A DNA stretch of 51,169 bases, taken from contig JALRIN010000021.1 of the NCBI GenBank assembly GCA_023255415.1, positions 1-51,169 on the forward strand. The letters are read 5' to 3'. The notes under the pieces are model-generated. The model worked only from the letters and a program-made list of their open reading frames with translations. It was not told where the DNA came from and made no database searches. Shown piece by piece: positions 1-8,972 of the stretch (positions are counted from its first letter, which is position 1; the number at the start of each line of letters is the position of its first letter). The position numbers and the translations under genes were made by a program. This DNA comes from Cypionkella sp. (GTDB taxonomy: Bacteria; Pseudomonadota; Alphaproteobacteria; Rhodobacterales; Rhodobacteraceae).

Positions 1-187
1 CTCGCTTCGGTAAGGCGCTGTTTAGGCAAACTCAGCAGAACCCGCAATAGCAAAAAACACCTAAACCACGCTTTTTTACAGTTTTGTGAATATCCCCGTG
101 AAATCGAGGGATTACCGGAAGCTATGCCAAAAACCAGCCCCCTTTTGCGCAACAATCTTTCGCAACCTTACCAGCAAACCCCACGAC
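1..187. other. Left edge, no gene recognised
   Basis: No convincing coding region is seen before the msrQ stop. A 61-codon frame that begins at 86 runs into msrQ on the opposite strand and has no recognisable content. The stretch is relatively AT-rich around 60-110 and may hold the 3' flank or promoter of a gene outside the window. Confidence 0.4.
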
Positions 188-787
188 TCAGGCTGGGCGC
201 AGCACGGCTTTGCGCGATTTGATCAGTCGGGCGATCAAAAGCCAGGTCACGGCGGCAAAATAGGTGGCTGATTCCAGGGTGTAGACCTTACCGATCAGAA
301 TAAAATGCAAGGCTCCTGCCAAAACTGCCGGGTAGACCAGCCAATGCAGCTGTTTCCAGCGCAGGGCGCCCAGGCGTTTGATCGACCAAAGGTTAGAGGT
401 TAGCGCGAGCGGGATCAGCGCGACAAAGGCCGCAAAGCCGATGACGATATAGGGGCGTTTGGTCAGGTCGGTTAGAATGACCGACCAACGCAGCCCCAGA
501 TCCAGCACCGACCAGGTCAGGAAATGCAGCGTGATGAACATAAACGCCATCAAGCCCAACGCCCGGCGGAACTTTAGCAGATTGATGCCACCCCAACGCA
601 GCGGGGTGATACAGAGCGAAGCGATTAGGATTTGCAGGCCGCGCGTGCCCAGATCACGCTCCAGCACTTTGGCCGGATCTGGCGTTTGCGTAGCGCCATA
701 GACAGTCGAGGCTGCCAAGGCGATTGCGGCCAGATAGAAGACCCAAGTTGGAGTCTTGCGCGCGGCACGGTTGATCAGGTCTTGCAT
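188..787 (-). CDS. msrQ: MsrQ, haem-binding membrane subunit of MsrPQ
   Basis: This is the inner-membrane haem b protein that passes electrons from the quinone pool to MsrP for repair of oxidised methionine in periplasmic proteins. The 199-residue product is almost wholly hydrophobic, with about six membrane spans. It carries the conserved histidines expected to bind haem in FITLHFLTW and in LHWLVYPAVLAGALHF, plus the FRRALGL loop. The start chosen is the ATG at 787, which shares bases with the msrP stop (TGATG). A TTG one codon upstream is possible but unnecessary. The overlap implies translational coupling with msrP. Length and motifs fit the YedZ/MsrQ family. Confidence 0.95.
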   Translation of the reverse strand: MQDLINRAARKTPTWVFYLAAIALAASTVYGATQTPDPAKVLERDLGTRGLQILIASLCITPLRWGGINLLKFRRALGLMAFMFITLHFLTWSVLDLGLRWSVILTDLTKRPYIVIGFAAFVALIPLALTSNLWSIKRLGALRWKQLHWLVYPAVLAGALHFILIGKVYTLESATYFAAVTWLLIARLIKSRKAVLRPA

Positions 788-1683
788 CAATAGTCCTTGG
801 TCAGGTCTTGGCCGCTGTAAAGGCTGGCGACCTGATCGCCGTAGCCGTTGAACATTTGAGTATCAATCCGGCCCGCAAACAGACCACCGCCGACGCGGCG
901 CTCGCTGGCTTGCGACCAGCGCGGATGATCGACCTGAGGGTTCACATTGGCGTAAAAGCCGTATTCATTCGCCGCCAAGGTGTTCCATGTTGTCGCCGGC
1001 TGAGTTTCGGTCAGGCTGATGCGCACCAGGGCCTTGGCGGATTTGAAGCCATATTTCCACGGCACCACCATCCGGATCGGCGCGCCGCTTTGGTTCGGCA
1101 GCGGTTTGCCGTAAAGACCCGTCGCCATAAAGGCCAAGGGGTGCATCGCCTCGTCCAGCCGCAACCCCTCGCGGTAAGGCCATTGGATGCTGCCGCCGTT
1201 TTGACCGCGCATTTCCGAAGGGCGCACCAAGGTTTCAAAGGCGACATATTTCGCCCCAGCCTGAACCCCAAGCTTGTTCAGCAAAGCCGAGAGCTGAAAG
1301 CCCTGCCATGGAATGATCATCGACCAAGCCTCGACACAGCGGAACCGGTAGATCCGCTCTTCGATCGGAATATCGCCAATCAGATCCGCCAAAGCATAGG
1401 TGCCGGGATTGTCGACCAGACCGTCAACCTTGACCAACCACGGATCAGTGGTAAGCGCGCCTGCGTATTCGGCGGGATCGGTCTTGTCATAGCCGAATTC
1501 GTAATAATTGTTGTAGGTGGTGATCGCCTCATAGGTGTTGGGCGTCTCGTCGGTGGAATAGGGGCTGGCGGCAAAAGCGGGGCCTGCGGCAAGGGCTGCA
1601 GCACCGGCGATCAGCTGGCGACGGTTCAGGAAAAGATGTTCGGGGGTGACCTCTGCGGCGGTGTATTCGGATTTAAAGGACAT
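787..1683 (-). CDS. msrP: MsrP, periplasmic methionine sulfoxide reductase catalytic subunit
   Basis: This molybdopterin oxidoreductase reduces methionine sulfoxide in exported proteins. A twin-arginine signal is visible (RR at residues 21-22 followed by QLIAG and an Ala-rich hydrophobic stretch ending in AFA), so the protein should be exported folded by Tat. Cys116, in YRFRCVEAW, is the expected molybdenum ligand. The length of 298 residues is normal for the YedY/MsrP family. A good ribosome-binding site (AGGAG) lies just before the ATG at 1683. It is the first gene of the msrPQ pair, with msrQ coupled through a TGATG overlap. A palindrome at 1693-1708 immediately upstream could be an operator. 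Confidence 0.96.
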   Translation of the reverse strand: MSFKSEYTAAEVTPEHLFLNRRQLIAGAAALAAGPAFAASPYSTDETPNTYEAITTYNNYYEFGYDKTDPAEYAGALTTDPWLVKVDGLVDNPGTYALADLIGDIPIEERIYRFRCVEAWSMIIPWQGFQLSALLNKLGVQAGAKYVAFETLVRPSEMRGQNGGSIQWPYREGLRLDEAMHPLAFMATGLYGKPLPNQSGAPIRMVVPWKYGFKSAKALVRISLTETQPATTWNTLAANEYGFYANVNPQVDHPRWSQASERRVGGGLFAGRIDTQMFNGYGDQVASLYSGQDLTKDY

Positions 1684-1692
1684 CTGCTGCTC

Positions 1693-1708
1693 CTATGCAT
1701 TTGCATAG
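1693..1708. promoter_or_regulatory. Inverted repeat before msrP
   Basis: The perfect inverted repeat CTATGCA-TT-TGCATAG lies 10-25 bases upstream of the msrP ATG. Its position and symmetry suit a dimeric regulator or a short hairpin over the leader. No regulator is encoded nearby, so the function is inferred only from symmetry and position. Confidence 0.4.
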
Positions 1709-1792
1709 AAGATGCGGCATCTTGGCTAAAAGTCCAAATCATCTTGCGTCACATATGCGCCAGCAGATTGAAACATTGACGCCGTGATCAAA

Positions 1793-1819
1793 AAAGGGCG
1801 GCATGTGCTGCCGCCCTTT
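1793..1819 (-). terminator. Terminator after dnaJ
   Basis: An 11-bp perfect stem (AAAGGGCGGCA / TGCCGCCCTTT) has a 5-base loop. On the minus strand it is followed by a run of T, the signature of an intrinsic terminator for the dnaKJ transcript. It lies only a few bases past the dnaJ stop. Confidence 0.85.
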
Positions 1820-1822
1820 GTG

Positions 1823-2974
1823 TTAGCCCTTCATTCCGTCCCAAAAGCTTTTGACCTTGGTAAAGAAACTAGATCCCTCGGGGTTGTTGTCGGTCGCCAG
1901 CGTGTCGAATTCGCGCAGAATCTCTTTCTGACGCGAGGTTAGATTGACCGGCGTTTCCACCGCCAGTTCGATCACCATATCGCCTTGACCACCGCCGCGC
2001 AGGGCTGGCATACCCTTAGCGCGCAGGCGCATTTGCTTGCCAGTTTGCGAGCCGCTGGGGACTTTCACCCGCGAATTGCCACCGTCGATGGTGGGAACCT
2101 CGATCTCGCCGCCCAGTGCTGCGGTGGCGATGCTGATCGGCACGCGGCAGAACAGATGCACGCCATCGCGTTGGAACAGTGCATGCTCTTTCATCTCGAT
2201 AAAGATATAAAGATCGCCCGAAGGTCCACCGCGCGCGCCAGCCTCGCCTTCGCCCGCCAGCCGAATGCGGGTGCCGGTTTCGACGCCTGCCGGAATATTC
2301 ACCGACAGCGAGCGCTCTTTTTCGATCCGGCCATTGCCACGGCAAGATTTGCAGGGGTTTTTGACGATCTGACCCGCGCCGCTACAGGTTGGGCAGGTGC
2401 GTTCAACCGTGAAAAAGCCTTGCTGGGCGCGGACTTTGCCCATGCCTGAACAGGTGGGGCAGCCCACGGGTTCAGCGCCGCCTTCGGCGCCGGTACCGCG
2501 GCAGGTGTCACAGGTTACCGCGGTTGGCACATTGATGGTTTTCTGAACGCCGGAAAACGCCTCTTCCATGCTAACGCGCAGGTTATAACGCAGGTCAGAC
2601 CCACGCTGCGCCCGACTGCGGGCATTACCGCCGCCACCCCGGCCGCCCATAAAGTCGCCAAACAGATCTTCGAAGACATCCGAAAAGGCCGACGAAAAAT
2701 CACCCTGGCCGCCGTAGCCGCCGCGCTGACCGCCGCCGCCCATGCCACCTTCAAAGGCTGCATGACCATAACGATCATAGGCCGCCTTTTTATCGGCGTC
2801 CTTCATAACCTCATAGGCTTCGTTCAGTTCTTTAAACTGGGCTTCAGCATTTGGATTGTCGGAATTCCGGTCAGGGTGTAGCTCTTTGGCTTTGACCCGA
2901 TAGGCCTTCTTCAATTCCTCCGCCGAGGCACCACGCGAGGCACCAAGAACCTCGTAGTAGTCACGCTTTGCCAT
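1823..2974 (-). CDS. dnaJ: DnaJ, Hsp40 co-chaperone
   Basis: DnaJ delivers unfolded clients to DnaK and stimulates its ATPase. Taking MAKRDYYEVLG as the start gives 383 residues, normal for the family. The J domain occupies residues 1-70 with the HPD motif at 33-35. A Gly-rich linker follows, then four CxxCxGxG zinc-binding repeats (CDTCRGTG, CPTCSGMG, CPTCSGAG, CKSCRGNG), then the two C-terminal substrate-binding barrels. An upstream ATG adding eight residues is possible but lies outside the conserved start. The gene sits 67 bases after dnaK in the same direction, separated by a strong hairpin that probably lowers dnaJ relative to dnaK. Confidence 0.98.
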   Translation of the reverse strand: MAKRDYYEVLGASRGASAEELKKAYRVKAKELHPDRNSDNPNAEAQFKELNEAYEVMKDADKKAAYDRYGHAAFEGGMGGGGQRGGYGGQGDFSSAFSDVFEDLFGDFMGGRGGGGNARSRAQRGSDLRYNLRVSMEEAFSGVQKTINVPTAVTCDTCRGTGAEGGAEPVGCPTCSGMGKVRAQQGFFTVERTCPTCSGAGQIVKNPCKSCRGNGRIEKERSLSVNIPAGVETGTRIRLAGEGEAGARGGPSGDLYIFIEMKEHALFQRDGVHLFCRVPISIATAALGGEIEVPTIDGGNSRVKVPSGSQTGKQMRLRAKGMPALRGGGQGDMVIELAVETPVNLTSRQKEILREFDTLATDNNPEGSSFFTKVKSFWDGMKG

Positions 2975-3000
2975 TGCAAAACCCTTTCCTTGGAACAAAG

Positions 3001-3024
3001 AGGGCGGCCAATGACGGCCGCCCT
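3001..3024 (-). terminator. Attenuating hairpin between dnaK and dnaJ
   Basis: A 9-bp perfect stem (AGGGCGGCC / GGCCGCCCT) with a 6-base loop lies between the dnaK stop and the dnaJ start. On the minus strand it is followed by CTTTGTTCC rather than a clean T run, so partial termination or protection of the dnaK message from decay is more likely than full termination. Confidence 0.6.
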
Positions 3025-3041
3025 AGATCATTCCCGGCGGT

Positions 3042-4937
3042 TTACTGCCGCTTGTTGTTGCCGAGATCCTCGAAGTCAGCGTCGATGATCTCGTCATCTA
3101 CGCTGCGCTGCTCGTCCTGATCGTCGCCATCAGAAGCGTCGGCGCTGGCTTTGTAGATCGCCTCGCCCAGCTTCATCGCGGCTTCGGTCAGGTTCTGGAT
3201 CGCGCCTTTGATCTTGCTTGCACTGTCGCTTGGCAGGGCTTCTTCCAAAGCTGCCATCGCAAATTCGATCATTTCGACAGTCGAAGGATCGACCTTATCG
3301 GAATGCTCGGCCAGCGATTTCTTGGTCGAATGCAGCAGGCTCTCGCCCTGATTCTTGGCCTCGACAAGCTCGCGACGATCCTTATCGGCCTCGGCATTTG
3401 CCTCGGCGTCTTTGACCATTTTCTCGATGTCCTCATCAGACAGACCGCCCGAGGCCTGAATGGTGATCGCTTGCTCTTTGTTGGTGCCCTTGTCTTTGGC
3501 CTTTACCGAGACAATGCCGTTGGCGTCGATGTCGAAGGTCACTTCGATCTGCGGCATGCCGCGCGGAGCTGGCGGATTGAACTGGCCCAGCATCTTGTTG
3601 TCGGCAGCCATTTCCCGCTCGCCCTGGAACACGCGGATGGTCACGGCGTTCTGGTTGTCTTCGGCGGTCGAGAAGATCTGGCTCTTCTTGGTTGGAATCG
3701 TGGTGTTGCGATCAATCAGGCGGGTGAACACGCCGCCCAAAGTCTCGATCCCCAGCGAAAGCGGCGTGACGTCCAGCAGAACCACGTCTTTGACGTCGCC
3801 CTGCAACACGCCAGCCTGAATCGCGGCACCAGCGGCCACAACCTCGTCAGGGTTCACACCTTTATGCGGCTCTTTGCCAAAGAACTTGGTCACTTCTTCG
3901 ATCACGCGCGGCATGCGGGTCATACCGCCCACCAGCACCACTTCGTCGATGTCAGACATCGACAGGCCCGCGTCTTTCAAGGCCTCTTTGCAGGGCTTCA
4001 TCGACTTTTTGATCAGATCGTCAACCAGCGATTCAAGCTTGGCACGGGTCAGCTTGACCACCAAATGCAACGGCTGGCCGGTGGATTTGTCCATCGAGAT
4101 GAACGGCTGGTTGATTTCGGTCTGCTGGCTGGACGACAGTTCGATCTTGGCTTTTTCAGCCGCTTCTTTCAGACGCTGCAGCGCCATCTTGTCCAGCGAC
4201 AGGTCAACGCCATGCTCTTTCTTGAACTCATCGGCCAAGAAATTCACGATGCGCATGTCGAAATCTTCACCACCAAGGAAGGTGTCGCCGTTGGTCGATT
4301 TCACTTCGAACAGACCGTCGTCGATTTCCAGAATGGTGATATCGAAGGTGCCGCCGCCAAGGTCATAAACCGCGATGGTTTTCGATTCTTTACGGTCCAG
4401 CCCATAAGCCAGAGCAGCCGCGGTCGGCTCGTTGATGATGCGCAGCACTTCCAGGCCGGCAATCTTGCCCGCGTCCTTGGTGGCCTGACGCTGGGCGTCG
4501 TTGAAATAGGCAGGAACCGTGATCACAGCCTGGGTAACAGATTCGCCCAGATAGGATTCGGCGGTTTCTTTCATCTTTTGCAGGATGACGGCCGAGACCT
4601 GAGCAGGCGAATATTTCTCGCCGCGCACTTCGACCCAAGCATCGCCATTGCCGCCGTTGACGATTTTATACGGCATGTTCTTCTGATCTTTCAGAATAAC
4701 CGGATCGTCGTGGCGACGCCCGATCAAACGCTTGACCGCGAAGACAGTGTTTTGTGCGTTGGTCACGGCCTGACGCTTGGCGGCTTGGCCAACCAGACGT
4801 TCGGTTTCCGTGTAAGCAACGATAGACGGCGTCGTGCGCGCGCCTTCAGCATTTTCGATGATCCGGGGCTGCGAGCCGTCCATGATGGCAACGCAAGAGT
4901 TGGTCGTCCCGAGGTCAATACCAATGACTTTAGCCAT
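3042..4937 (-). CDS. dnaK: DnaK, Hsp70 chaperone
   Basis: This is the ATP-dependent folding chaperone of the cytoplasm. The 631-residue product begins MAKVIGIDLGTTNSCVA, the first phosphate loop of the nucleotide-binding domain. It contains the ATPase signatures VYDLGGGTFDITIL and VLVGGMTRMP, the conserved linker VLLDVTPLSLG near residue 390, the substrate-binding domain, and a C-terminal lid with an acidic tail. Length and ends match typical alphaproteobacterial DnaK. A heat-shock type promoter is seen about 110-140 bases upstream (5047-5076), and dnaJ follows in the same transcription unit. Confidence 0.99.
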   Translation of the reverse strand: MAKVIGIDLGTTNSCVAIMDGSQPRIIENAEGARTTPSIVAYTETERLVGQAAKRQAVTNAQNTVFAVKRLIGRRHDDPVILKDQKNMPYKIVNGGNGDAWVEVRGEKYSPAQVSAVILQKMKETAESYLGESVTQAVITVPAYFNDAQRQATKDAGKIAGLEVLRIINEPTAAALAYGLDRKESKTIAVYDLGGGTFDITILEIDDGLFEVKSTNGDTFLGGEDFDMRIVNFLADEFKKEHGVDLSLDKMALQRLKEAAEKAKIELSSSQQTEINQPFISMDKSTGQPLHLVVKLTRAKLESLVDDLIKKSMKPCKEALKDAGLSMSDIDEVVLVGGMTRMPRVIEEVTKFFGKEPHKGVNPDEVVAAGAAIQAGVLQGDVKDVVLLDVTPLSLGIETLGGVFTRLIDRNTTIPTKKSQIFSTAEDNQNAVTIRVFQGEREMAADNKMLGQFNPPAPRGMPQIEVTFDIDANGIVSVKAKDKGTNKEQAITIQASGGLSDEDIEKMVKDAEANAEADKDRRELVEAKNQGESLLHSTKKSLAEHSDKVDPSTVEMIEFAMAALEEALPSDSASKIKGAIQNLTEAAMKLGEAIYKASADASDGDDQDEQRSVDDEIIDADFEDLGNNKRQ

Positions 4938-5046
4938 GAGTGGTCCCTTTCTTTCGGCGATGTTGAGGGGCGAAACCCGTTAAGGCATTCCGTCCCGATC
5001 CCATGAGACACGGAGCAAGCACCCGCCTGCATCCGGCTTCGAAGGG

Positions 5047-5076
5047 TATATAGGGAGGTGAAATTGTCCCTGCAAG
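5047..5076 (-). promoter_or_regulatory. Heat-shock (sigma-32 type) promoter of dnaK
   Basis: On the minus strand CTTG (5076-5073) is followed after exactly 18 bases by CCTATATA (5054-5047). This matches the alphaproteobacterial RpoH consensus, CTTG and CYTAT with 17-18 bases between. It lies about 110 bases before the dnaK start, leaving a leader of roughly 100 bases. Confidence 0.8.
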
Positions 5077-5172
5077 CACCAGCGCGCGGATATAGCATGA
5101 TGAATTTGATGAAAATCCAAGGTAACGCAGATTTCCAAGCGCTTCACAGCAGGTTTTACGCCAAACCCTGCG

Positions 5173-5994
5173 TTATCGCCGCGCACCCCAGCTTGCCGAT
5201 GCGTGTTTCTTGGTGAAGTTTTCAGCCATCAAACCGATCACAATCAGCACAAAGGTCACCACAATCGGATATTCCAACGAGCTGTTATGCGGGTGATAGT
5301 TCTCAAACATATATCCGCGTGTCTGGTCGATGCAGTGAAACAGCGGATTCCAGGAATAAAGATAAAGCATGCGTTCCGATAACGAATTGGCCAAGAACAT
5401 CTTGCCCGAAAAGATCATGTTTGCCCGCGCATAAAGTGTTGTCACAATTGAGAAAAACTCGGGCTGCCACGGCGTTGCAGCCTTGAGAATCATCCCAACT
5501 CCAATGCCCGATGCCCAGGCCAACATAAACATGCCAAAAACACCGACCGGATCATAGATCGTGATGCGGGTGAACAGCGTGTGATAGAAGAACAAGATGC
5601 AAAAGGCCGAGAGCGTCTGCAAATAGAGTGCGCTTAAGGCCGTGGAAGAGATCGCAACAATGGTATTCATTGGCGAGTGCTTCATCATCGCCGAGGTCGG
5701 CCCATCAGAACCTGAAACCGAGCCTAGTGTCTTGGAATGAGTGGTAAAATTGAAAACACCTGACATGATGTAGAGTGTAAAATCACCGCGCACCGCAGAG
5801 CCACGCATCCCCAAAAGGTTAAATAGGGCAATCATCACGCCCACCATGACAAGCGATTGCACGATACTCATCACAAGGCCAAGGACGGCGTTGCCGCTAC
5901 TTTTCCGGACGTTGCGCACCGAGGCGTGAAAAATCAGCTCTAATAAGGCAACGGTTGTGGCAAAAGCTGTTTTCTTTTCAATGGGGCGAAACAT
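5173..5994 (-). CDS. ABC-2 type polysaccharide export permease (KpsM-like)
   Basis: This is the membrane subunit of an ABC exporter for a surface polysaccharide. The 273-residue product starting MFRPIEKKTA has six hydrophobic spans and ends in a short basic cytoplasmic tail, the normal layout of KpsM/RfbA-type permeases. A longer frame with 27 extra residues exists, but its extension is polar and unlike the family. The usual partner ATPase (KpsT) is not adjacent: one side is the dnaK promoter and the other is the divergent cysQ. It may work with an ATPase elsewhere. The nearby Kdo and glycosyltransferase genes suggest a Kdo-linked capsule or related glycan as cargo. Confidence 0.85.
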   Translation of the reverse strand: MFRPIEKKTAFATTVALLELIFHASVRNVRKSSGNAVLGLVMSIVQSLVMVGVMIALFNLLGMRGSAVRGDFTLYIMSGVFNFTTHSKTLGSVSGSDGPTSAMMKHSPMNTIVAISSTALSALYLQTLSAFCILFFYHTLFTRITIYDPVGVFGMFMLAWASGIGVGMILKAATPWQPEFFSIVTTLYARANMIFSGKMFLANSLSERMLYLYSWNPLFHCIDQTRGYMFENYHPHNSSLEYPIVVTFVLIVIGLMAENFTKKHASASWGARR

Positions 5995-6142
5995 GTAACC
6001 TGACCTTAACTCTGCACTTTGGGCCTTATCGCTCGAAAATCTTGCTGTTCCCTTTGCGTCAAACCATAAGGACAAGACCTTTATTAATCAACAAGACGGC
6101 TGTTCTGTGGCAAAAGGCCAAGAGCGACCTGTAGGAGAGACT

Positions 6143-6937
6143 ATGAATTTCGACGTCCTTATTCCCGTGATCCGCCGACTTGCATTAGAAGCAGGCGATC
6201 GCATCCTAGAAGTCTATCATGGACCTGATTTCGACGTAAAATCAAAATCTGATGCCAGCCCCGTCACCGAAGCCGACGAAGCCGCCGATGCGCTGATTTC
6301 TGCCGGTCTGCGCGCCGCCTTTCCGGATGTGACCCTGATCACCGAAGAGCAAGCTGACAGCCATGCGCTGACGGCCTCGACCTTTCTGATCGTCGATCCG
6401 CTGGATGGCACCAAAGAATTCGTGCAGCGGCGCGGCGATTTCACCGTGAACATCGCCTATGTCGAAAACGGCGTGCCTCTGCGCGGCGTGGTCTATGCGC
6501 CCGACAAAGGCCGGCTGTTCTACACCCAAGCTGATGGCAGCTCGGTGGAAGAAACCGGCGCGTTTGATAAGGCCATCGCCGGCCCCGTGACACCTTTGCG
6601 GGTCTCGACGCCTGATAATGCGGCCTTGATGGTGGTGGCCTCGAAATCACATCGCGATGCGGCAACCGATGAATACATCGGCAAATACGCGGTCAAAGAT
6701 ATGACCAGCGCCGGATCCAGCCTCAAATTCTGCCTGATCGCCACCGGCGAGGCTGATCTTTATCCCCGCCTTGGCCGCACTATGGAATGGGACACGGCTG
6801 CAGGTGATGCTGTGCTGCGCGGTGCGGGCGGCCATGTGGTGCGCTTTGACGACCATAGCCCGCTGGCTTACGGCAAAGCCGGCTGGGACAATCCGTTCTT
6901 CATCGCGCTGACCGCAGGGGTTGAATTGAAAAAATGA
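6143..6937 (+). CDS. cysQ: CysQ, 3'(2'),5'-bisphosphate nucleotidase
   Basis: CysQ hydrolyses PAP, the by-product left when a sulfotransferase uses PAPS, to AMP and phosphate. The ATG at 6143 follows a clear TAGGAGAGA ribosome site. The resulting 264 residues fit the family. Metal-binding motifs of the inositol-monophosphatase fold are present: EE at 68-69, DPLDGT at 85-90 and EWDTAAGDA at 215-223. The stop overlaps the kdsB start (ATGA), so the two are translationally coupled. The two-domain sulfotransferase at 13921 downstream in the same direction is a plausible source of the PAP it clears. Inositol monophosphatase is the main alternative, but the sequence reads as CysQ. Confidence 0.93.
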   Translation: MNFDVLIPVIRRLALEAGDRILEVYHGPDFDVKSKSDASPVTEADEAADALISAGLRAAFPDVTLITEEQADSHALTASTFLIVDPLDGTKEFVQRRGDFTVNIAYVENGVPLRGVVYAPDKGRLFYTQADGSSVEETGAFDKAIAGPVTPLRVSTPDNAALMVVASKSHRDAATDEYIGKYAVKDMTSAGSSLKFCLIATGEADLYPRLGRTMEWDTAAGDAVLRGAGGHVVRFDDHSPLAYGKAGWDNPFFIALTAGVELKK

Positions 6938-7722
6938 GCGTCCTGATCGCCATCCCCGCCCGCTATGCCAGCAGCCGCTATCCTGGAAAACCTTTGGTCA
7001 GCTTGCGCGGGCCTGATGGTGAAAAGACGCTGATCCGCCGCAGCTGGGAGGCCGCGATGCAAGTGCGCGGCGCCGATCGGGTGGTGGTGGCGACCGATGA
7101 CGCGCGCATTCGCGACCATGCACAGGCCTTTGGCGCCGAGGTGGTGATGACCTCTGGCAGCGCGCAAAACGGCACCGAGCGTTGCGCCGAGGTAGCGGCG
7201 CAGCTGACCGGCTTTGATATGGTGGTGAACCTGCAAGGCGACGCGCCGCTCACGCCGCATTGGTTTGTCGAAGACCTAATCGCAGGGCTGGCCGCTGACG
7301 CTGCGGCCGAGATCGCAACACCGGTTTTGCGCTGCGATGGCCGCGCCCTGAACGGCCTGCTGGCAGATCGCCGCGCTGGACGTGTGGGCGGCACCACGGC
7401 GGTTTTTGATGCGCAGATGCACGGGCTTTATTTTTCCAAGGAAGTGATCCCCTTTACCGCCCAGCCCTATGCCGACATCGATCCGACGCCGGTGTTTCAC
7501 CATGTGGGGGTCTATGCCTATCGGCCCAGCGCGCTAGCGGCTTACCCGTCGTGGCCCATCGGTCCGCTTGAACGGCTTGAAGGGCTCGAACAATTGCGGT
7601 TCTTGGAAAATGGCCGCCGTTTGCTTTGTGTCGAAGTGCAGGCAAAGGGTCGCCAGTTTTGGGAGCTGAACAACCCAAGCGATGTTGCGGTGATCGAAGC
7701 GATGTTGGCTGCCCCAGCATGA
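6934..7722 (+). CDS. kdsB: KdsB, CMP-Kdo synthetase
   Basis: KdsB activates 3-deoxy-manno-octulosonate with CTP to give CMP-Kdo, the donor for LPS core or Kdo-linked capsule. The 262-residue product begins with the nucleotide-binding motif IPARYASSRYPGKPL, and later shows LQGDAPL and a C-terminal LERLEGLEQLRFLE helix typical of the family. Translation is coupled on both sides: its ATG overlaps the cysQ stop and its TGA overlaps the next ATG. Pairing with an adjacent glycosyltransferase and a KpsM-like permease is compatible with a capsule role rather than, or as well as, lipid A-core. Confidence 0.95.
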   Translation: MSVLIAIPARYASSRYPGKPLVSLRGPDGEKTLIRRSWEAAMQVRGADRVVVATDDARIRDHAQAFGAEVVMTSGSAQNGTERCAEVAAQLTGFDMVVNLQGDAPLTPHWFVEDLIAGLAADAAAEIATPVLRCDGRALNGLLADRRAGRVGGTTAVFDAQMHGLYFSKEVIPFTAQPYADIDPTPVFHHVGVYAYRPSALAAYPSWPIGPLERLEGLEQLRFLENGRRLLCVEVQAKGRQFWELNNPSDVAVIEAMLAAPA

Positions 7723-8933
7723 CCGCCAGCCAGATCAGCGTCATTGTTGTCAGCCGCCACAGACCAGCGGCCCTGCAGCGCTGTCTTCTGGGGCTTGCTC
7801 AGCAAGATCACACCGATTTCGAGGTGATCGTTGTCGCCGATCCGCAGGCCGCAGCAGAGGTTGCTGCGCTGGCCAAGCCGATCAAGCTTGTGCCCTTTGA
7901 TCAGGCCAATATCAGCGCCGCGCGCAATGCAGGGCTTGCCCAAGCGGCGGGGGCGGTTGTGGCCTTTATCGACGATGATGCGGTGGCCGAACCGACATGG
8001 CTGTCGCGGCTTGTTGCACCGTTTTCTGATATGCGGGTGATCGCCTCGACCGGATATGTGCGCGGGCGCAACGGCATTTCCTATCAATGGAGGGCCTGCG
8101 AGATCGGCGCAGATGCCCAAGACCACGTCTTGCAGACCGAAACCGTCACCCTGCGCGCAGGCACGCCTTTGCGCGCGGTGAAAACCCAAGGCACCAATTG
8201 CGCTTTTCGCACCGATACCCTGCGCGCGATTGGCGGCTTTGACCCCAGCTTTCGGTTCTATTTAGACGAGGCCGATGTCAATCTGCGCATGGCGAGCCTT
8301 GGCCTGACCGCCATCGTGCCAGAGGCGCAGGTGCATCACGGCTTTGAAGCCAGCGCCCGCCGCGCCGCCAACCGGGTGCCGCTTAGCCTGTTTGACATCG
8401 CCGCCAGCACCGCGCTGTTTCTGCGCCGTCACCAGCCCGTGCCCGATCTTGAAGCGGGCTTTCGGCAACTATCGCAGCGCGAAGCCTTGCGCCTCACCCA
8501 GCACCGCGCGGCAGGCAGGCTTGATCGGCAGGCAGAGATCGATCTGCTTTTGTCAATGACACAAGGCTGGGCCGAAGGCTGTGCGCTTAGGCTGACCAAT
8601 CTGGCATCGCTCAGCCCACCGCAGACCAGTTTCCTGCGTTTCCCCAGCCTTGGACCAAGCCGCGGCGTTATCCTCAGCGGCCGTTTTTGGCAAAAGGCAG
8701 CACTGCTGCGGGCCGCGCAAAGCTGTGTGCAAAACACAGTCACCACAGTGATCTGCCTTTCGCCGACAGCGCGACCGCATCACCTGCGATTTCAACCAGA
8801 AGGATATTGGTTGCAAAGCGGTGGGCTGTTCGGACCCAGCGATCGCGATATGCGCCGGTTTATCCTCATAAATTTTTACAACCGTATCGCGAGCGAAACC
8901 GCCCGTCTGGCCCGATATCGACCCGTAAAATAG
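7719..8933 (+). CDS. Family 2 glycosyltransferase
   Basis: This is a GT-A fold sugar transferase of 404 residues, starting at the ATG that overlaps the kdsB stop (ATGA). The N-terminal 230 residues carry the family pattern: ISVIVVSRHRP at the nucleotide-binding start, the acidic FIDDDA metal site, and an acceptor-side region with DEADVNLRM. The C-terminal 170 residues are Arg/Leu-rich with no family I can name. Donor and acceptor cannot be read from sequence. Its coupling to cysQ-kdsB places it in surface glycan assembly. Confidence 0.88.
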   Translation: MTASQISVIVVSRHRPAALQRCLLGLAQQDHTDFEVIVVADPQAAAEVAALAKPIKLVPFDQANISAARNAGLAQAAGAVVAFIDDDAVAEPTWLSRLVAPFSDMRVIASTGYVRGRNGISYQWRACEIGADAQDHVLQTETVTLRAGTPLRAVKTQGTNCAFRTDTLRAIGGFDPSFRFYLDEADVNLRMASLGLTAIVPEAQVHHGFEASARRAANRVPLSLFDIAASTALFLRRHQPVPDLEAGFRQLSQREALRLTQHRAAGRLDRQAEIDLLLSMTQGWAEGCALRLTNLASLSPPQTSFLRFPSLGPSRGVILSGRFWQKAALLRAAQSCVQNTVTTVICLSPTARPHHLRFQPEGYWLQSGGLFGPSDRDMRRFILINFYNRIASETARLARYRPVK

Positions 8934-8972
8934 GGTTTTTAAGGTAAATGCTGCGCTTTGTGATTTTTTCCC

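Noticed and set aside
86..271. 61-codon frame at the left edge
   Set aside because: Overlaps msrQ on the other strand and has no recognisable content.
3303..5006. 567-codon open frame on the plus strand opposite dnaK
   Set aside because: It is a full shadow of dnaK, a consequence of GC-rich codon use, with no protein family resemblance.
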